Part shown: in pieces, positions 60,585 to 64,000 of the stretch
Position numbering within the stretch: position 1 is the stretch's first letter
Layout of the letters: every line of letters starts with the position of its first letter
Source: Streptomyces spinosisporus
GTDB lineage: Bacteria; Actinomycetota; Actinomycetes; Streptomycetales; Streptomycetaceae
Length of the DNA: 64,000 nucleotides
Direction of reading: 5' to 3'
Assembly: GCF_022698145.1 (NCBI RefSeq)
Contig: NZ_JALDAX010000022.1
Location: forward strand, 62,001-126,000
Position numbers and translations under genes: made by a program
The notes under the pieces: generated by a model
Told to the model about the DNA's origin: nothing
Databases searched by the model: none
What the model saw: only the letters and a program-made list of their open reading frames with translations

Positions 60585-61187
60585 ATGGCAAGTCCACCCG
60601 AGGGGGACGGGCGGAGCACCACGGAGATCCTCGGACACGAACGGCCCCTGGTCCGAGAGCGCTGGCGGGCGCTGTCCCGCCGCGCCCGCACCACGGTCGC
60701 CGTCACGAGCGGCGCGGTCCTGCTCGGCGGCGGCCTCGCCTACGCCGCCGCGAACCGGCCCCCTCCCGCGCCACCCGACCCGGGCGCCGCCGCCACCGCC
60801 CGGATCACGGCCATGGAGATGCCCCACCGCACCGGCCCGGACCTCGGCGTCACCTTCGCCCTGGACACGACGTCCCGCGTCACGTTCGTGGGCCTGACGG
60901 AGGGCTACGACAACGTCTTCGTACGGGAACCGCCCGGGCTCGGACCCGGCACCGTGCTCCGCCCCGGCCGCGCCCGCCTCCTCCGGGCCGGCCTCGACTT
61001 CTACTGCGCGGCACCGCGCGTACGACGGGACACACGGCTGCTGTTCGAGACACCGCACCCGCGCCCGGGCCTGCCCCTGCTGTTCGTGATCGTGCGCAAC
61101 GCCCGCGGCGAGAGCACGACCCCGGTCGTGCCGACCAGCGCCCAGTTCGACACCATCACCCGCGCCGTCGACCGGGCCTGCGGCTGA
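60585..61187 (+). CDS. Single-pass membrane protein of unknown function
   Basis: 200 residues. The first ~37 are charged, followed by one transmembrane helix (TVAVTSGAVLLGGGLAYAAA) and an outer domain of ~140 residues. That domain has a beta-rich pattern (GVTFALDTTSRVTFVGLTEG, LLRAGLDFYCAAPRVRRDTR, LPLLFVIVRNARGE) and two Cys residues (in FYCA and at RACG). No family recognised. A TACGCT box lies 6 bp before the ATG, so it may be leaderless. It ends 40 bp from the convergent response regulator. Confidence 0.75.
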   Translation: MASPPEGDGRSTTEILGHERPLVRERWRALSRRARTTVAVTSGAVLLGGGLAYAAANRPPPAPPDPGAAATARITAMEMPHRTGPDLGVTFALDTTSRVTFVGLTEGYDNVFVREPPGLGPGTVLRPGRARLLRAGLDFYCAAPRVRRDTRLLFETPHPRPGLPLLFVIVRNARGESTTPVVPTSAQFDTITRAVDRACG

Positions 61188-61227
61188 CGCGGCACGGTCC
61201 GCTCAGCCCGTCCGCGGCACGGTCCGT

Positions 61228-61887
61228 TCAGCCCGTCCGCGGCACGACCAGGCCCGTCTCGTACGCCATGACGACCGCCTGGGTGCGGTCGCGCAGGCCG
61301 AGCTTCGACAGGATGCGGCTGACGTGGGTCTTCACGGTCTCCTCGCCGACGTGCAGGCGTTCGGCGAGCTCCGGGTTGGACAGGCCCTCGGCGAGCAGGC
61401 GCAGCACGTCGGTCTCGCGCGGGGTCAGGGCCGCGAGGGTGCCGCCCGCCGGGGCTCTCGGTCGCATCCGGGCGAACTCGGCGATCAGCCGCCGGGTGAT
61501 CCCCGGGGCGAGCAGCGCCTCGCCGGCGGCGACCACCCGTACCGCGTCGAAGAGCCGCTCCGCGGTCACGTCCTTCAGCAGGAACCCGCTGGCCCCGGCC
61601 GCCAGGGCGTCGTACACGTGCTCGTCGAGGTCGAAGGTGGTCAGCACCAGCACGCGCGGCGCGTCCGGGCCGCTCCGCAGCTTCTCGGTCGCCTCGATGC
61701 CGTCCATGACCGGCATGCGCACATCCATGAGGACCACGTCCGGCCCCTGCTCCCGGCACACCCGCACCGCCTCGGCCCCGTCCCGCGCGGTGCCGACCAC
61801 GGTGAAGTCGCCCTGGGTGGCGAGGAGTCCGGCGTATCCGGCGCGGACCACCTCGTGGTCGTCGGCGACGACGATACGGATGCTCAT
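61228..61887 (-). CDS. NarL/FixJ-type two-component response regulator
   Basis: 219 residues. Receiver: acidic pair in VVADDHEVVRAG, phospho-Asp in VVLMDVRMPVMDG, Thr in VLTTFDLDE, Lys in GFLLKDV. The C-terminal LuxR HTH is LTPRETDVLRLLAEGLSNPE with LHVGEETVKTHVSRILSKLG. It is phosphorylated by the kinase encoded directly upstream (19 bp gap). The pair is divergent from an ABC transporter ATPase, which it likely controls. Confidence 0.96.
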   Translation of the reverse strand: MSIRIVVADDHEVVRAGYAGLLATQGDFTVVGTARDGAEAVRVCREQGPDVVLMDVRMPVMDGIEATEKLRSGPDAPRVLVLTTFDLDEHVYDALAAGASGFLLKDVTAERLFDAVRVVAAGEALLAPGITRRLIAEFARMRPRAPAGGTLAALTPRETDVLRLLAEGLSNPELAERLHVGEETVKTHVSRILSKLGLRDRTQAVVMAYETGLVVPRTG

Positions 61888-61906
61888 GCGAGGGCCTCCA
61901 CCGTGT

Positions 61907-63124
61907 TCATGCGAGGACCTCCGCGCGGACCGGCAGCCGGGCCTCGACCAGGAACCCGCCGCCGTGTGCCGCGCCGGTGCGCAGCGTGCCGCCGACCGTC
62001 GCCGCCCGCTCGCGCATGCCGAGCAGGCCGTGCCCGGGGGTGCCGGGTGCGACGGGGCCGGGTCCGTTGTCGCGGACCCGTACCACCAACTCGTCCGGGC
62101 CGTAACGGAGTTCGACGTCCACCGCCGCGCCCGGCGCATGCCGTCGCGCATTGGTCAGCGCCTCCTGGACGATCCGGTACGCGGTGACCTCGACACCGGG
62201 GTCGAGCGCGGTGACCGGCCCGCTGACGATCAGCCGAGTCGCCGACCCGGCCGCCTCCCGCGACGCGTCGAGAAGCTCCATCAGCTGGCCGAGCCCCGGC
62301 TGGGGCCGACGCCGCACACCGGCGTCCTCGTCGGCGTCCTCCCGCAGCACCCCCAGCAGCCGGCGCATCTCCGTCAGGGCGGTACGGGCCGTGTCCCCGA
62401 TCGCCAGGAACCGGCTCGCACCCTCGGGCGGCAGACCGGGCGTGGTCAGCCGCGCGTTCTCCGCCTGCACGGCGATCATCGAGATGTGGTGCGCCACGAC
62501 ATCGTGCAACTCCCGTGCGATACGCGCTCGTTCACCCCGAGCCGCATGCTCCAGCAGACTGTCCGCGAACGCCCGCTCCGTCGCGCTGTGCGCCAGGACC
62601 GTGCTGCGCACATGCCGCGTGATGCCGGTCGCCGCCGCGGCCGACGCGAGCGTGGCGAGCAGGACGGCCACGAACCGCGCGCCGTCCTGGTGAGCGAACA
62701 GCGCGACCAGGACGTACGGCACGACGAACAGCCCGCCCAGCAGCGGCCACCCCGCCCGCGCCGACCCGTACACACAGATCAGCTGGGCGACAGCGGCCCC
62801 CACGGTCAGCGCCTGGAACGGCACCAGGGCCAGCACGCAGGCGGCGCTCACGGCGACCGCCGCCCCGACCCGGCCGCCCCGCCCGCCACCGAGGACGAAC
62901 GCGAGGGGCAGCGTCGTGGCGAGCGCGAGCACCAGCACCACCGCGAGACTGCTGCGCGGACCGCCGCTGCGGACCAGCCCCTCGCCCACGGACAGCAGCG
63001 CGAGACCCACGGCGGCACCGAGGGGCGTACGGACCCCGCTCAGCACCGCCCGCGCCCCTGTCCCCGCCGCACCCGCGAGGCCCGGCGGCGCCGAAGCGGC
63101 CGCACCCCGTCTCTCCTCGCCCAC
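61907..63124 (-). CDS. NarL-type sensor histidine kinase
   Basis: 405 residues from GTG 63124. Four to five hydrophobic segments (to about residue 150) come first. The HisKA_3 dimerisation helix follows with the phospho-His (ARIARELHDVVAHHISMIAV) and then a HATPase_c domain (AYRIVQEALTNARRHAPGAA, VRVRDNGPGP, HGLLGMRERAATVGG). The short extracytoplasmic part suggests an intramembrane sensing kinase of the type paired with ABC exporters. CACAAT 7 bp before the GTG suggests a leaderless start. The regulator gene follows. Confidence 0.94.
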   Translation of the reverse strand: MGEERRGAAASAPPGLAGAAGTGARAVLSGVRTPLGAAVGLALLSVGEGLVRSGGPRSSLAVVLVLALATTLPLAFVLGGGRGGRVGAAVAVSAACVLALVPFQALTVGAAVAQLICVYGSARAGWPLLGGLFVVPYVLVALFAHQDGARFVAVLLATLASAAAATGITRHVRSTVLAHSATERAFADSLLEHAARGERARIARELHDVVAHHISMIAVQAENARLTTPGLPPEGASRFLAIGDTARTALTEMRRLLGVLREDADEDAGVRRRPQPGLGQLMELLDASREAAGSATRLIVSGPVTALDPGVEVTAYRIVQEALTNARRHAPGAAVDVELRYGPDELVVRVRDNGPGPVAPGTPGHGLLGMRERAATVGGTLRTGAAHGGGFLVEARLPVRAEVLA

Positions 63125-63210
63125 CCGGCCATTGTGCCCAGCACACCCCCGCCCGGCGTCCCCCTCGTGAGGGACCTCCCCGGCGTGACGACACCGCGCA
63201 CCCCCGCCCC

Positions 63211-63216
63211 TAGCCT
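63211..63216 (+). promoter_or_regulatory. -10 box of the leaderless ABC transporter gene
   Basis: TAGCCT, 8 bp before the ATG at 63225, with no ribosome site in between. Confidence 0.5.
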
Positions 63217-63224
63217 CCCTCTCC

Positions 63225-64000
63225 ATGAGCGACGCAACGATCGAAGTCCTGGACCTGCGCAAGCGGTTCGGCCGGACCCTCGCGGTCGACGGCCTGTCCT
63301 TCAGGGTCGAGCCCGGCACGGTCACCGGCTTCGTCGGACCGAACGGCGCGGGCAAGTCCACCACCATGCGGGCCCTGCTGGGCCTGGACGCCCCCGACGA
63401 GGGCGCCGCCCTCATCGGCGGCCGCCCCTACCACGCCCTGCGCACCCCGCTCCTGGAGGTCGGCGCCCTGCTGGACGCCGCCGCCCTGCACCCGGCCCGG
63501 CGCGGCCGGGACCATCTGCGCTGGCTCGCCCACTCCCACGGCCTGCCCGCCGGCCGGGTCGACGAGGTTCTTCAGCAGGTCGGCATGGAGACGGCCGCCC
63601 GCCGCAGGGCCGGCGGCTACTCCCTCGGCATGCGCCAGCGCCTCGGCCTGGCCGCCGCGCTCCTCGGCGACCCCCCGGTCCTGCTCCTGGACGAACCCGT
63701 CAACGGCCTCGACCCCGAGGGCATCCAGTGGATGCGCACCCTGCTGCGCACACTCGCCGCCGAGGGCCGTGCCGTCCTCGTCTCCAGCCACCTGATGAGC
63801 GAACTGGAGGACACCGCCGACCACTTGGTGGTCATCGGGCGGGGCCGGCTGATCGCCGACACGGCCGTCTCCGATCTCCTGGCCGCCGCCTCGGGCGACC
63901 GGGTGCGGCTGCGCACCGACGCCCGTACGCAGGCCATGGAGCTGCTCACCGCACAGGGCGCCACGGTGGCTGTCACCGGCCGCGACACCCTCACCGTCAC
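63225..64000 (+). CDS. ABC transporter ATP-binding protein, 3' end outside the window
   Basis: 258 residues are visible and the frame is still open at the window end. Walker A GPNGAGKSTTM, signature YSLGMRQRLGLAAALLG, Walker B VLLLDEPVNGLDPEG and switch His in LVSSHLMSEL are intact. The family is the CcmA/NatA type (exporters of antibiotics, Na+ or lipids, with a separate permease gene probably just downstream). Divergent from the histidine kinase and likely under its control. Leaderless start set by TAGCCT. Confidence 0.95.
   Translation, partial: MSDATIEVLDLRKRFGRTLAVDGLSFRVEPGTVTGFVGPNGAGKSTTMRALLGLDAPDEGAALIGGRPYHALRTPLLEVGALLDAAALHPARRGRDHLRWLAHSHGLPAGRVDEVLQQVGMETAARRRAGGYSLGMRQRLGLAAALLGDPPVLLLDEPVNGLDPEGIQWMRTLLRTLAAEGRAVLVSSHLMSELEDTADHLVVIGRGRLIADTAVSDLLAAASGDRVRLRTDARTQAMELLTAQGATVAVTGRDTLTV

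Overview
The window reads as chromosomal DNA of a Streptomyces or a close relative. GC content is very high, third codon positions are strongly GC, GTG starts are common, and many -10 boxes of the TANNNT type lie 6-8 bp before a start codon (leaderless mRNAs). Gene content and order match, as far as I recall, the S. coelicolor core region around ligA, gatCAB, ilvBNC, serA, leuB and cimA. I found no tRNA, rRNA, CRISPR array, prophage or insertion sequence. This is mostly core genome with a few accessory loci.

Layout. 1-4.3 kb: end of a LOG-family gene, a short-chain dehydrogenase overlapping a MetE-like methionine synthase domain protein, then NAD-dependent DNA ligase (ligA). 4.5-6.8 kb: membrane GGDEF-EAL protein resembling RmdB. 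7-8.1 kb: TetR regulator divergent from a DUF4267 membrane protein, with two 13-bp operator-like palindromes between them. 8.2-11.9 kb: gatC-gatA-(small membrane protein)-gatB for Gln-tRNA amidation, closed by a perfect 17-bp terminator. 11.9-24.1 kb: methyltransferase, MMPL exporter, GNAT acetyltransferase, small membrane proteins, large AAA/LuxR regulator, secreted sugar dehydrogenase, aldo/keto reductase and D-2-hydroxyacid dehydrogenase.

24.6-33.2 kb: CdgE-like PAS-GGDEF-EAL protein with a degenerate EAL domain, then the branched-chain amino acid operon ilvB-ilvN-ilvC and serA. ilvB is preceded by a leaderless 13-residue leader peptide with Ile-Leu-Val-Leu codons and a T-tailed terminator. 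33.3-39.4 kb: DHA2 exporter with divergent TetR, then a PucR regulator divergent from proline dehydrogenase and P5C dehydrogenase. 39.5-45.3 kb: oxidoreductase, Tat-exported purple-acid-phosphatase-like lipoprotein, leuB and ilvE.

45.4-51.6 kb is the most unusual locus. A gene remnant and an NCS1 permease stand divergent from a urease (fused gamma-beta subunit plus alpha subunit), an agmatine deiminase and a TetR regulator, with two matching operator-like inverted repeats in the divergent promoter region. No nickel-insertion genes are present, and the alpha subunit lacks the usual flap cysteine. 51.7-64 kb: secreted beta-propeller protein, SMI1/KNR4 protein, citramalate synthase (cimA) preceded by a probable isoleucine attenuator (leader peptide MIIGSRRAGPQ), GH30-ricin glycosidase, Gly-rich membrane protein followed by 34-bp tandem repeats, MarR/FUSC pair, and a two-component system divergent from an ABC transporter ATPase cut by the window end.

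The biosynthetic genes form one theme: cimA, ilvBNC, ilvE and leuB cover most of isoleucine, valine and leucine synthesis, with two separate ribosome-attenuation leaders. Nitrogen metabolism (proline catabolism, agmatine/urea) is the second theme.
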